Shown here piece by piece: positions 1-9,105 of a stretch of DNA of 64,000 nt. The notes below the pieces were generated by a model. It did no database searches, was not told the DNA's origin, and saw only the letters and a program-made list of their open reading frames with translations. Every line of letters begins with the position of its first letter. Within the stretch, counting starts at the first letter, position 1. The stretch comes from Providencia manganoxydans. GTDB taxonomy: Bacteria > Pseudomonadota > Gammaproteobacteria > Enterobacterales > Enterobacteriaceae. The DNA lies in NCBI RefSeq assembly GCF_016618195.1, contig NZ_CP067099.1:2418001-2482000 (forward strand), given 5' to 3'. Position numbers and translations under genes: made by a program.

Positions 1-1099
1 ATTACATTCCGTTACTTTCACTATAGTCTATAATGTGAGAAATTTGTAAAATTTATTGTTTAGCCTAATAATTAATTATCGCTATTAGTTCTATTTCAAC
101 AAAAGTTTAATTTAATCGACTCCCCTTACCTATAAATTCAATTAGATTAAAGAAAATTAGATTTTTGTTACAATTTGAAATAATCAAGATTATGATCATA
201 AATATTAAGCTAACCACCACCAAAACAAATCGAGTTAAAACCTTAAAAACAATAAAATTCAAAAGGATACAAACAAATAAAATACAGAAAGGCTATTTTA
301 TAGATTAAGTTCCTAGAAACGTATGTTTACATAATTACCCATTTTTCATAATCTAATTCGGTTATACTTAATCTATCCATTTATACTATCAACGAAGCAT
401 AAGTAAGCTAGTTATGACAAATTTGCTTTCTTTTAGTGCATTCACATTAATGCTGATCCTGTTACTTATTATAGGAACATATGATGAACTGCTTTATATA
501 TTACATTTTTTTATCATAAAAATGTAATAAAATAACGTATTTATACTTAATTAATATACACTAACTCAAATAATAAAATTTACTTAACTTTTTTATAAAA
601 TTATTTAGCGGCATCTTAATATACTCAATTTACGTGTATTCTCATTTTATGCTATATTCAAGCTCCTCTTTATTTGATGATTAGCATAATACTATATAGA
701 AAATAATCATTAGTAACTCACATCAATTAACAAAAAAATCTAACTAAGACCTTCCCAAAACGAATTTAAACTAAAATTTAATTCATTATATTTTATTTCA
801 TGTAGATACCCATAAAACACTCCTTATATAATATTTTTTATATTTTAATTTTCCCATCATAAAATTAACTGCCAAAAACAAAAATAAAAACCTAAAACAT
901 TACATCGCCTCACTATTACATGTGTAAATTATCAGCACCTGATGATTCCAACTAAAAAAATCGCTCATTCCCTTTCAGACATACACAAATTAAATATTGT
1001 CGATATTGAAATTAATTGTTTTTTTAATATTTTATATATTGTATAATTTTATTATGCATTAGCATTCACTATAATCCCTTTATCAATCGAGGGTGTCAC
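1..1099. other. AT-rich region without a confident gene
   Basis: Very AT-rich sequence upstream of the HTH regulator. The only open frame that caught my eye is a 37-codon hydrophobic one at 414-527, listed separately. I see no tRNA, IS end or recombinase site here. The composition is like that of the fimbrial spacer further on and fits horizontally acquired, H-NS-silenced DNA, but that is inference. Confidence 0.6.
414..527 (+). CDS. possible 37-aa hydrophobic membrane peptide
   Basis: An ATG-started frame of 37 codons begins MTNLLSFSAFTLMLILLLII and ends in FFIIKM. It would form one transmembrane segment of about 18 residues followed by a short polar turn and a second hydrophobic stretch. 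The ribosome site is weak (AAGTAAG about 10 bases before the ATG), and in such AT-rich DNA hydrophobic frames arise by chance. I do not recognise it. It could be a real small membrane protein or noise. Confidence 0.25.
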   Translation: MTNLLSFSAFTLMLILLLIIGTYDELLYILHFFIIKM

Positions 1100-1408
1100 A
1101 TGGACATTCATTATTTTATTGGAATCAAGATAAAAGCAAGGCGAAAAGAATTAGGACTCTCGGGTGCTAATTTAGCCAAAATATTAAATATTAGCCAACA
1201 GCAAATATCTCGCTATGAAAACGGAATCAACAAAATACCTTTAAATCATCTAGTTAGTATAGCTATCGCCTTAAAGTGCCCTATAGACTGGTTCTTTCAA
1301 GGCTGTATTTCTGATGAGGATTATTCAATTCAAGATAGTAATACGGGTATCAAAAATCAAGAGTTAAAATATACAGCAGAAAGCGTTATCATCCATAATA
1401 AAATGTAA
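1100..1408 (+). CDS. MrpJ-like HTH transcriptional regulator
   Basis: A 102-residue protein with an XRE/Cro-type helix-turn-helix at about residues 8-66. The recognition region is NISQQQISRYENG and is followed by a CPIDWFF segment typical of this group. Proteus and Providencia fimbrial operons often carry such a gene (MrpJ family), which represses flagellar genes and reciprocally controls fimbriae. Here it converges on the fimbrial operon instead of being its last cistron, with two terminators between them. The ribosome site GAGGGTG precedes the ATG. The roughly 35-residue tail after the HTH is polar and variable. Function is inferred from family and position. Confidence 0.8.
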   Translation: MDIHYFIGIKIKARRKELGLSGANLAKILNISQQQISRYENGINKIPLNHLVSIAIALKCPIDWFFQGCISDEDYSIQDSNTGIKNQELKYTAESVIIHNKM

Positions 1409-1492
1409 TTTAATATTTTATTTAAAATTATCATAGTTCTCATTACTCTTTTTGAACCATACAATCATACCGTCAAAAATTTGAAATCAAAT

Positions 1493-1533
1493 ATAAAAAT
1501 AACATAGCAAATTGAACGCTATGTTATTTTTAT
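1493..1533. terminator. bidirectional terminator between HTH gene and fimbrial operon
   Basis: A long, nearly perfect stem (1493-1508 with 1518-1533, AACATAGC/GCTATGTT at its core) with a 9-base loop. A-rich and T-rich flanks make it read as a rho-independent terminator on both strands. It sits about 85 bases after the HTH gene stop. Confidence 0.7.
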
Positions 1534-1551
1534 TTTATTATCTAACAATAA

Positions 1552-1584
1552 AAAACACTCCTAACTATACATTAGAAGTGCTTT
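1552..1584 (-). terminator. terminator of the fimbrial operon
   Basis: The stem pairs 1552-1564 with 1572-1584 with two mismatches. On the minus strand it is followed by a run of T (GTGTTTTTTATTG). It lies about 30 bases after the stop of the last pilin gene. Confidence 0.6.
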
Positions 1585-1615
1585 ATTTATTTTAAATTAA
1601 ATATTTTTTATATTT

Positions 1616-2233
1616 TTAATTATACTGTACTTCATAAGTGGCATAACTTGCCATTAAACCTGTTGTCACCGTTTTAGGGGATCCTGTTGTATATCCGATA
1701 TAATATTGAAATATAGCATCCTTATTATCGGAAACTTTAGGAATGACTTTAAGCTGAGCAGGATCAGCTGGCACAATTTTATTATCTGCATCTAACGTTG
1801 TATTATTATTAATCGATAGTGCAAAGTTAATATTTTGAGCTCCATCTGCTAACATATTTTTTAGCAATCCTGATGTTTCAAAATTAGTTTTAGGTACCAA
1901 GTAACCATTTGACCACGCTACACTAATTTTATTTAAATCAGCATCAACGACTTCACCATTATGACTAATCGATTGGCACTGTGATAGTTTAATGGTAAAC
2001 ATTTTAGACTTCATATAAGCCCCGCCTTCACTATTATGAATTTCAAATAATGAAATGGGAGCTAGATAAATATTCGCATCACTACCTTGATCATTAACTG
2101 AAATCTCACAAGAAATATCAACGACTTTCCCTGCGAAATTGACCAGACCTTCATCATAATTTGCTTCCAACGCAGCGGTAGCATTTGCACAGCTCAATAC
2201 AGACAGGAGCATTATCAGTAACCAGTTTTTCAT
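1616..2233 (-). CDS. second fimbrial subunit (major-pilin paralogue)
   Basis: A 205-residue secreted pilin. The start is set at the ATG of MKNWLLIMLLSVLSCANATA, which has AGGGG about 8 bases upstream; the upstream extension of the frame overlaps the adhesin gene and lacks a signal peptide. The signal peptide probably ends at ATA/ALEA. The mature part resembles the first gene of the operon: both have a GKV-D-SC segment, DQGSDANIYLAPIS versus the corresponding [15 protein letters not shown], and the C-terminal beta zipper SYATYEVQYN versus [10 protein letters not shown]. It therefore looks like a duplicated shaft subunit placed last in the operon, perhaps a minor or terminating subunit. Two cysteines would form the usual pilin disulfide. 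Confidence 0.85.
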   Translation of the reverse strand: MKNWLLIMLLSVLSCANATAALEANYDEGLVNFAGKVVDISCEISVNDQGSDANIYLAPISLFEIHNSEGGAYMKSKMFTIKLSQCQSISHNGEVVDADLNKISVAWSNGYLVPKTNFETSGLLKNMLADGAQNINFALSINNNTTLDADNKIVPADPAQLKVIPKVSDNKDAIFQYYIGYTTGSPKTVTTGLMASYATYEVQYN

Positions 2234-2246
2234 TAGGTATCCCCTG

Positions 2247-3254
2247 TTAGTCATAAGTAATATTGAATAACATTTTAGCTTCGACTTCACCGGCAGAAAT
2301 TTTTGAGCCAAACTGATAATAACGAGCGATATAATTCATACGAATTTCTTTATCTTGCGCGCTAGTTAACTCACCGACCTTATAAATTTTGCCCCATTCT
2401 AACTCTTTGTTCTTATCCGTTAGTACTTGAACACCAATCCCCTGAGCCATAGAATTTTTTGCCGCATTATCTAATACACCTTTATTTATTGGGGTATTAG
2501 GTGCTTTGGTTCCACCAAAGGTCATATTCACGGCAATAGAATCAGGGGAAATGCTGATCCCACCATTGCAAAGTAAATTAATTGGGAATTGTTTTTCACC
2601 AGCCGTTGTTCCTACACCTCTAAACTCTGTACGATTCACCGGCGGTAAGATCACATCTTGATTTTTACCTGTGGTAATTTTGCAAGAGGGTGACACGATG
2701 GTAATGGCATTTGCGTCTAATCGAGTAATTAAAGCAGGCATACCACCAGAAGCAACTTGATAGCCATACCGAGTGTATTCACCTGCATTAATAGTTCCAG
2801 AGCCTGTATTTTCTGCAATTTTAATAACTTGTAATTTAAATGTAGATTTAGCTAAGCTCACTGAAAATTTTTGCCAGCGATTACCATTTATTTTATAAAC
2901 ATCCGGGTAAATCATAGAAATAGAACCAATTCTTTCGAATCGCAAACCAATGCCAGGGACGTTGGTGCTATAAACTTTATTAGCGCCTTCAGTCATTCCG
3001 ATCGCTGTCACAATAGCTTCCATAGGTGTTTGTCCATCACATGACGCGTAAGTTCCAACATTAGATGGCATTGGAAATGGTTGTTCTTTGATAACACTAC
3101 CGACAGGTAAATCTGGCGAGACAATAACCCTTCCCATTTGCATATTTACAACAACAGGATTTTGATTTATTGCCGTACATGCCGCATATGCGGAGATACT
3201 TGATAGCACTGCCACCAGCGCTATCCCATTACGTAAAATCACATTTATCGACAT
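2247..3254 (-). CDS. two-domain fimbrial tip adhesin
   Basis: A 335-residue protein with a signal peptide ending AYA/ACTA. It has an N-terminal lectin-like half (about 25-190) and a C-terminal pilin half (about 200-335) that begins after SPSCKITTGK. The length, the two-domain build, the ending MLFNITYD (donor-strand beta zipper) and the position after the usher match FimH/MrpH/F17G-type tip adhesins. The N-terminal half is the variable receptor-binding part, so ligand specificity cannot be read from it. The ATG lies inside the last codons of the usher gene (10-base overlap), implying translational coupling. Confidence 0.85.
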   Translation of the reverse strand: MSINVILRNGIALVAVLSSISAYAACTAINQNPVVVNMQMGRVIVSPDLPVGSVIKEQPFPMPSNVGTYASCDGQTPMEAIVTAIGMTEGANKVYSTNVPGIGLRFERIGSISMIYPDVYKINGNRWQKFSVSLAKSTFKLQVIKIAENTGSGTINAGEYTRYGYQVASGGMPALITRLDANAITIVSPSCKITTGKNQDVILPPVNRTEFRGVGTTAGEKQFPINLLCNGGISISPDSIAVNMTFGGTKAPNTPINKGVLDNAAKNSMAQGIGVQVLTDKNKELEWGKIYKVGELTSAQDKEIRMNYIARYYQFGSKISAGEVEAKMLFNITYD

Positions 3255-5731
3255 ACACTATCCTTACTGGTTCCGGCTTCCAGAGAAAATACGCACTGAC
3301 CGTTATCCCATTTCACATAAGCATTTTTTGCTTCTTCATTACTAATAAATACTGTACCGCCTTGTCCAACTACACCAATTGATTCGCCTTGCTGGTTAGT
3401 CACTTCAGCGCCGAATGGCATTGGTTTTTTATCGAGACGTACAACATTAAAGGTACGATTGCGCTCAACTTTTGTGCCAAATTTTACTTTAACAATACTG
3501 CCTTCATATGGAACCACTTGTTCTGCGGTATTATTAAACACAATATCTTCAGGGCTCCCTTTAGGGTCAATTTCAATATTGTTGATGCGATAAGGTCTAA
3601 CATAAGGTGCTAAAGCATAACCCCCCTTATTCACCCGCACCCCCGGCGCACTTGTAATTGATGCCCCTTCAGCCCCTTCGGCTTCAATCAAAGCCATCGT
3701 CGCTGACGTATTTGGTGTAAGAACCACACCGCCCGAATGTATAACGACAGAGCCGTTAGCGCCTAAGCCATATTGCCTATAACCTTGGCCTTGGCTGTAG
3801 TTAGCATTGGTATTAACATACGGTGAACGATAACCAGTGTTCATTGCGACACTATACTCACCACCATTTGCTGCCGCAGTGTTGAGCCCGTAAGTCCAGT
3901 TATTTTCGTCATCAAATGCACCATTAACCCCAAGCTGAGTAGAGCCAAATTTTTCGTTATTAAACGTTGTATTTGATGTTAGTGTCGTGCTTCGGCTATC
4001 ACCATAATAAAGAGGAAGATTAATATTTAAGCTAATACGATCATCTTTCTTTCCATTATTATTATTGTCCGAATAAACACGCATAAAGTTAATAGAATAA
4101 GAAACTCGTTGAAATTGATTGTTATAGCTAAATTGATATTGCTTTTCCGTTCCTGAACGTTCCCAATAACTAGAGATACGCCCAGTAAAATAAAGTCCCC
4201 CAAACCCTTCAGGCAGATTTTGGTTTACCGTATAGCTAAAACCATTCTTTTCGCGCCATCTGTTATTTGCAATACCACGTTTATCATAATCAATTGCATA
4301 TAATGCATCGTTTACATTGAAGTAATCTTTCGTTGAATAACGATATGCAGCTAGCGAGATATTCGTATCTGTTTCAGTAATTAAACGGTTAAACGTTACT
4401 CGGTAACTTTGACCATTATCAGTACGGTGTTTTAATGCTGTTCGTGATTGTGTAACGTCAACTGCAACAGCACCAATACCCGTATTTACACCCGTCCCAA
4501 TTAAATAGGCTTGATAATCATCAAACGCAGTCACTCCACCATAGAGTGAAAAGGTATTATTTAAGCCATGTTGAATTGTTCCCTGCACAATATACGGGCG
4601 ATTATGCAAACCATCAGTATCTGATTTCCCCGCAGCGACTTGGTAACGAGTAAACCCTGGGCGTAACAGTTGTGCTAACGATGAATAAGGCACGCTAAAG
4701 CTACTTTCACTACCATCTGCTTCTTTCACCGTAACATTTAAATCATTACCGTAACCCGATGGATAAACATCGTTCAATACAAACGGTCCGGGTGGTACTG
4801 AGGTTTGATAAATAATGGAACCGTTCTGACTAACCGTCACCAATGCATTACTTTGTGCGACACCACGAATTTCGGGTGCATATGATGTCATTCCATCTGG
4901 ATACATGCTGTCATCAGTAGCAATTCTTGCCCCGCGTAACCCAATACTGTCAAAAAGATCACCATCCGTATAAAACTGGCCGGCAGTCACTTTTGATTTG
5001 ATATCAGCAATCGGCTTTTGCAGATAGGTTTGGTTACTGTTCCAACTCGTACTTCCTGAACGCTGCCAACTTAAATTACCAATATGTTTTAGTAACCAGC
5101 CATCAACCGATAAACCTGCATTAAGTCCTAAATAAGCACTGGCATCATTTTGACCTTGAGAACCGCTAGTATGGCTATCATAATAATTGGCCATATACGC
5201 TAAATTTAACGCAGGAATACCTTTTTCCCAAAATTGCGGAGCGACATAACCACGTGATAAACGCTGCTCGTAAATTTGTGGAACTGAAATATCTAGACGT
5301 AGGTTCGAAGAACTGAAAGTATCGTTTACGTCCTTCATTGCATTCCACTCATTCAACGGGGAACAAGTAGACTCTTGCGCATTCAATTGCGGATTTAATT
5401 TTTCTGAATTAACGCCAAAATTACTCAACATAGCGGGTGTATAACAGACACCTAATTTGCCATCTTTTTGCTGAACAACATTTAAATCATAGCGACCTTT
5501 CCAATTACCGTTAGTATATACATCAACAGAGTACTTACCTTCACTGATTGCAGTCGTGTTGAAGCGTTCTAAATCAACATTATCTTTGCTGCCTACTATG
5601 AACCCACTATTAAATTCGTAGGTTGTGCCTTCAGCACTCCATGCATAAAATGTTGGCATCATACATACGGTGACGAAGCAGGTCACAGAGAGTGTATTGC
5701 TATATTTATTTATTAACTCTCGCTGTTTCAT
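3245..5731 (-). CDS. outer-membrane fimbrial usher
   Basis: An 828-residue usher that translocates chaperone-bound subunits across the outer membrane. An N-terminal signal peptide runs to about residue 32 (WSA/EGTT). The periplasmic N-domain begins with YEFNSGFIVG and carries the paired cysteines seen in FimD/PapC relatives (LGVCYTP and STCSP). The central beta-barrel and plug follow, including PPGPFVLNDVYPSGYGNDL, a hallmark of the family. The C-terminus has the conserved GQCVFSLEAG-like end with a final cysteine. The length is normal. It follows the chaperone gene by 9 bases and overlaps the adhesin gene. Confidence 0.95.
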   Translation of the reverse strand: MKQRELINKYSNTLSVTCFVTVCMMPTFYAWSAEGTTYEFNSGFIVGSKDNVDLERFNTTAISEGKYSVDVYTNGNWKGRYDLNVVQQKDGKLGVCYTPAMLSNFGVNSEKLNPQLNAQESTCSPLNEWNAMKDVNDTFSSSNLRLDISVPQIYEQRLSRGYVAPQFWEKGIPALNLAYMANYYDSHTSGSQGQNDASAYLGLNAGLSVDGWLLKHIGNLSWQRSGSTSWNSNQTYLQKPIADIKSKVTAGQFYTDGDLFDSIGLRGARIATDDSMYPDGMTSYAPEIRGVAQSNALVTVSQNGSIIYQTSVPPGPFVLNDVYPSGYGNDLNVTVKEADGSESSFSVPYSSLAQLLRPGFTRYQVAAGKSDTDGLHNRPYIVQGTIQHGLNNTFSLYGGVTAFDDYQAYLIGTGVNTGIGAVAVDVTQSRTALKHRTDNGQSYRVTFNRLITETDTNISLAAYRYSTKDYFNVNDALYAIDYDKRGIANNRWREKNGFSYTVNQNLPEGFGGLYFTGRISSYWERSGTEKQYQFSYNNQFQRVSYSINFMRVYSDNNNNGKKDDRISLNINLPLYYGDSRSTTLTSNTTFNNEKFGSTQLGVNGAFDDENNWTYGLNTAAANGGEYSVAMNTGYRSPYVNTNANYSQGQGYRQYGLGANGSVVIHSGGVVLTPNTSATMALIEAEGAEGASITSAPGVRVNKGGYALAPYVRPYRINNIEIDPKGSPEDIVFNNTAEQVVPYEGSIVKVKFGTKVERNRTFNVVRLDKKPMPFGAEVTNQQGESIGVVGQGGTVFISNEEAKNAYVKWDNGQCVFSLEAGTSKDSVCR

Positions 5732-5740
5732 TTTTCTATC

Positions 5741-6442
5741 CTATTTAGCAGTCGTTTTTACTGCTATATCCGCACCGTAATCATTGATATTGTTCAAAAC
5801 AACACTTTCACCTGCTCTAATTGCTTTTTTCAATACCACTGACGTTTGACTTTTAGGTGCTAACATTACCGCCTTATCCGTTAATCCATTTTTGCCATCG
5901 GTTGAAATTTTTGTAATGGTAATAAAAAATGGCGTAGGATTATTAATAGTCAGATTATTGCCATTAGCATTCACAACTAATTGTTCTGGTGCTAATTCGC
6001 GACTACCTAACCCAACAGGGCGATAGATAAATTTAAATCGAGAACGAATTGCTAGCTGTAAGAAGTTTTGATCTTCCTTTCCTGCTGTTTTTACTGTTGG
6101 TGGAATATCTAAGATATTCAGCCACCACAAACTTTCCTTATCTTGTGGGATCCCATTTTTATCCATCAATTTAATGCGTAGTGTTTGACCACCTTTTGCA
6201 TCCAGACGAGATATTGGAGGTGTAATTTGAAATGGTGTTTTTATTGTATCTGGAGTTTCCGATGCATCACCGGTATCTAACCATGCTTGTGCGACCGCTG
6301 GCCTATCCGCCGTATTATTTAATTGCACGGTAATTTCTTTTTCATTTCCAGGATAAATAAATCGCGTGCCGTTAACAATAATATTATTCGCTAATGAAGA
6401 TGCACTGAAAACGAAGCAGAAGAATAAAACAATTGCTTTCAT
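5741..6442 (-). CDS. periplasmic fimbrial chaperone
   Basis: A 233-residue PapD-family chaperone that folds pilins by donor-strand complementation. The signal peptide ends near SSLA/NNII. The first Ig-like domain shows the family signatures RFIYPG and LWWLNILDIPP, then LQLAIRSRFKFIYRP, which carries the G1 strand and conserved basic residue. The second domain starts at about 150. The start is preceded by AGAGG. A hairpin in the 71-base gap after the pilin gene probably lowers expression of this gene and those downstream. Confidence 0.95.
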   Translation of the reverse strand: MKAIVLFFCFVFSASSLANNIIVNGTRFIYPGNEKEITVQLNNTADRPAVAQAWLDTGDASETPDTIKTPFQITPPISRLDAKGGQTLRIKLMDKNGIPQDKESLWWLNILDIPPTVKTAGKEDQNFLQLAIRSRFKFIYRPVGLGSRELAPEQLVVNANGNNLTINNPTPFFITITKISTDGKNGLTDKAVMLAPKSQTSVVLKKAIRAGESVVLNNINDYGADIAVKTTAK

Positions 6443-6458
6443 TTGAACCTCTAAATAA

Positions 6459-6482
6459 AAGCGGCAGTAATCACTACCGCTT
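6459..6482 (-). terminator. intra-operon attenuator after the major pilin
   Basis: GCGG-AGT stem arms at 6461-6468 and 6473-6480 with one mismatch and a 4-base loop, followed on the minus strand by TTTTATTT. Its position between pilin and chaperone genes suggests partial termination or 3'-end protection, which would give excess pilin over assembly proteins. Confidence 0.6.
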
Positions 6483-6513
6483 AGATAAATATTACTTTTG
6501 AAATAAATAAATA

Positions 6514-7107
6514 TTATTCGTAAGTAATTTCGTAAGTTGCATAACTTTCTACGATACCAGATGTAACATCTTTAGGCGTTGAAGTTGCATATCCTACGAA
6601 ATAAGTGAAACGGCTACCGTCAGTAATTTCAGTTGTTGTTGCTTTAGGTTGCGTTGCACTATTAGGATCGATTTTATTTTCTAACTTAGAGCTAGCATCT
6701 GTTGCTAAAACTAATTGGATATTTTCAGCTCCGTCCGCAGCACCAGTAACAGTGTTAGCTAAATAACCAGCATTAATACCTGAAGCACCATTTAATACGT
6801 TACCACCAGTCCAGTTCACGTTTAAAACGGTATCATCGTTAACACCTTGACATTGTGTTACATCAATAACAAATGGTTTTGCTTTTAAATAAGTATTTGC
6901 ACCTGCTTCTTGAACTTCTTTTACTGAAACTGGCGCCAAATAAACTTTAGCATCACTACCTTGACCATCAACTGAAACAGTACAAGAAACGTCTGTCACT
7001 TTACCATAAAAATTAACTTGACCACCGCCTGCATTTTCAGTTGCAGCGAAAGCAGATGATGCACCAATAATTGCAGTAGCAACTGCTGTCAATAATACTT
7101 TTTTCAT
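6514..7107 (-). CDS. major fimbrial subunit
   Basis: The shaft pilin, 197 residues from the preferred start. Two ATGs lie two codons apart; the AGGA sits one base before the first and 7 bases before the second, so the second (7107) is chosen. The signal peptide [21 protein letters not shown] is cleaved before ATENAGG. The N-terminal extension, the disulfide pair (DVSC and TQCQG) and the C-terminal [10 protein letters not shown] beta zipper are typical of chaperone-usher pilins. The overall operon plan (A, chaperone, usher, adhesin) recalls the F17/UCA group. It is first in the operon behind a 1.5-kb spacer. Confidence 0.9.
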   Translation of the reverse strand: MKKVLLTAVATAIIGASSAFAATENAGGGQVNFYGKVTDVSCTVSVDGQGSDAKVYLAPVSVKEVQEAGANTYLKAKPFVIDVTQCQGVNDDTVLNVNWTGGNVLNGASGINAGYLANTVTGAADGAENIQLVLATDASSKLENKIDPNSATQPKATTTEITDGSRFTYFVGYATSTPKDVTSGIVESYATYEITYE

Positions 7108-7113
7108 TGTCAT

Positions 7114-8661
7114 TTCCTAGTATGAAGGTTTTATTATTACATTTAAAAGAACTTATTTAGTATCACACTGTTATTTAATAAATAATTAACGCAGGGATCC
7201 GACCATATATTAAATATAGTTATACACAAATCATTCGATATAATTTAATCACCTGGTAATAGTTTAATTAATAATATTGCTCTATCTCAATGAGTCCATT
7301 TTTGAATTAATAATCATAACGTGGTCTATATGATTTCGAACAGAGAATACATAAAAACTTAAATTACATTAAATCGTTTTTATTATCAGATACGAAGCTT
7401 TTTGATAGCTATAAACTATCAAAAAGCTTAATTTATACAATATTACTGATTGATTAAATTCACCAAATTACACGAATTACGACAATACATTAAATTAATA
7501 ATTTAATATCTGCATTAAAGGAAGTATTAATATTAAAAAATTAACTTAATTTGATAGATTATAAAAAGCAAACCCACCAATATAAGCCCAAATAAGACCA
7601 TCAAAATATTACATAGATACACTAAATTTATATATTCACCATAAATACCAGTCTAATTCGTACAGTAACGCATCAATTAACATAAATTAATTTTATGATT
7701 TTGCTAATTTGAGATTAGTGAGGTTTTATCAATTCATTTATTATATAATGTAGACACATCACATTTGGACTCGTGACACGCAAAAGGAGTATATTTATAC
7801 TTATAGATGGAAAAAACAATATTTGTAGAGAAATAACTATTTTAAATACGATAATTAGAAATTAACCTTCATTATCTCCAACTGAACAGCAGAATTATTG
7901 ATTTTAAAAATGCATCATTTCAAAAATTCTTTTTAATCCGCAATTTTATCTCTTGCCAAGCGTAAAAATGCTTTATTTGAAATAATCATTTTTTACTCAT
8001 TTTGTTAGTAAATGTTATCAATTAATTTAACTAACCTTCAGTTTTACTTGATTGTATTTTATTTTTTCAAATTAATTTGAAAATGTAACCATTTGATAAC
8101 TAATATTAAAAAATAATTCAATTCTAGGGTATGACCAACTAACTGGAATACGCCAGACGACCTTAAGAATACTCCTAAAACTCACATGATGAGTATAAAC
8201 CGCGTATTATTTCACCAAACAAAACAAAATAGACACTCAAAAAAAGATTGAGTAGCATAAACAAATTATAATCTATCTAAAAATGTAGTCGTTAATTGTC
8301 AGAATAGCCATATAAAATACATTTAATTTAGGCCATAACATAAAATACACATCACATATTGACCATCCATAATCTCCAAAAATGAGAGCAAGGCCTCTTA
8401 CCGTTTTATGTATAGTTTATTCTGTAACCAAACCTACAATGAATTTTACTTGGCCTAATAGTTTTATAATTAACAGCAAGATGAACAATGCTCTACCACC
8501 TCGAGCAAGATATCACTACCGCAACTTCTTATGTCATTCTGATGATAAGTCAACTTTATGCCATTAATCTTACGTAGTGCTCATTCGGACTAATGACATA
8601 ATAAGAAATCAATGATACTGCTAGGGAGCTGTTATAGTTGCAGAGATACCCTATTCAAGTG
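7114..8661. other. long AT-rich spacer upstream of the fimbrial operon
   Basis: About 1.5 kb with no convincing gene. A 61-codon frame at 8382-8567 has no family features and a poor start. The region should contain the fimbrial promoter; TGTGATACT on the minus strand near 7168 could be an extended -10. A perfect 14-bp inverted repeat lies at 7395-7429. I found no fim-type recombinase and no pair of long inverted repeats flanking a promoter, so an invertible switch is not supported. Confidence 0.6.
7395..7429. repeat. perfect 14-bp inverted repeat
   Basis: AAGCTTTTTGATAG at 7395-7408 and its exact complement CTATCAAAAAGCTT at 7416-7429, separated by CTATAAA. Neither side has a T-run of terminator quality. 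It lies about 290 bases upstream of the major pilin start, so a regulator-binding role is possible. Confidence 0.75.
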
Positions 8662-8820
8662 TTACGACTGCTTACTATTTATGTTTTGATTATCTGGAGC
8701 AGCAAATGCAAGCTCCTTCATCCATTCAGAAAGAATAGGCTTAGTTTTCTTTGCATCAAGCTCAGCCCTCTCTTTTTTAGTTAGTCTAATTACAATAACT
8801 TCTGTTTTCATTTGCTGCAT
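8662..8820 (-). CDS. 52-aa ribbon-helix-helix-like small protein
   Basis: A short gene with a strong ribosome site (GGGAGGA, 7-13 bases before the ATG). The protein has a beta-like strand TEVIVIRLTKKERAELD, then a helix KPILSEWMKELAF, and a polar tail. A short strand followed by two helices with LS-WMKE recalls ribbon-helix-helix proteins of plasmid mobilisation (MobC-like) and antitoxin groups; this is pattern recognition only. It stands alone: no relaxase or toxin is adjacent. It could be a relic of a mobile element. Confidence 0.65.
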   Translation of the reverse strand: MQQMKTEVIVIRLTKKERAELDAKKTKPILSEWMKELAFAAPDNQNINSKQS

Positions 8821-9105
8821 GATAATTCCTCCCACTATTGATTGCTAACCATGCCATAGTCAAAGGAAGGACAGGTCTTAATTACTTAATATTACAAATG
8901 CATAACATAGCAATACAAAACACCAATAACTTATACACAAATGACTATATGTGAAGATTTTATCTAAGCCTTATCTTTATGGTTTAAAAGGAGAGTAATA
9001 TTTGCTGGAGCATATTAGAATATTTATGATAAATTCATTATTTCTCAATACGTTACTATTTTAGATATCGATCTTTAATTGAGTCATTCAATAGGGAACA
9101 CTTAA

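Noticed and set aside
8382..8567. 61-codon frame MRARPLTVLC...
   Set aside because: No ribosome site, no family feature, composition like random translation of AT-rich DNA.
7114..8660. Invertible promoter element of the fim/mrp type
   Set aside because: No recombinase gene nearby and no matching inverted repeats several hundred bases apart; the only strong repeat is a short hairpin.
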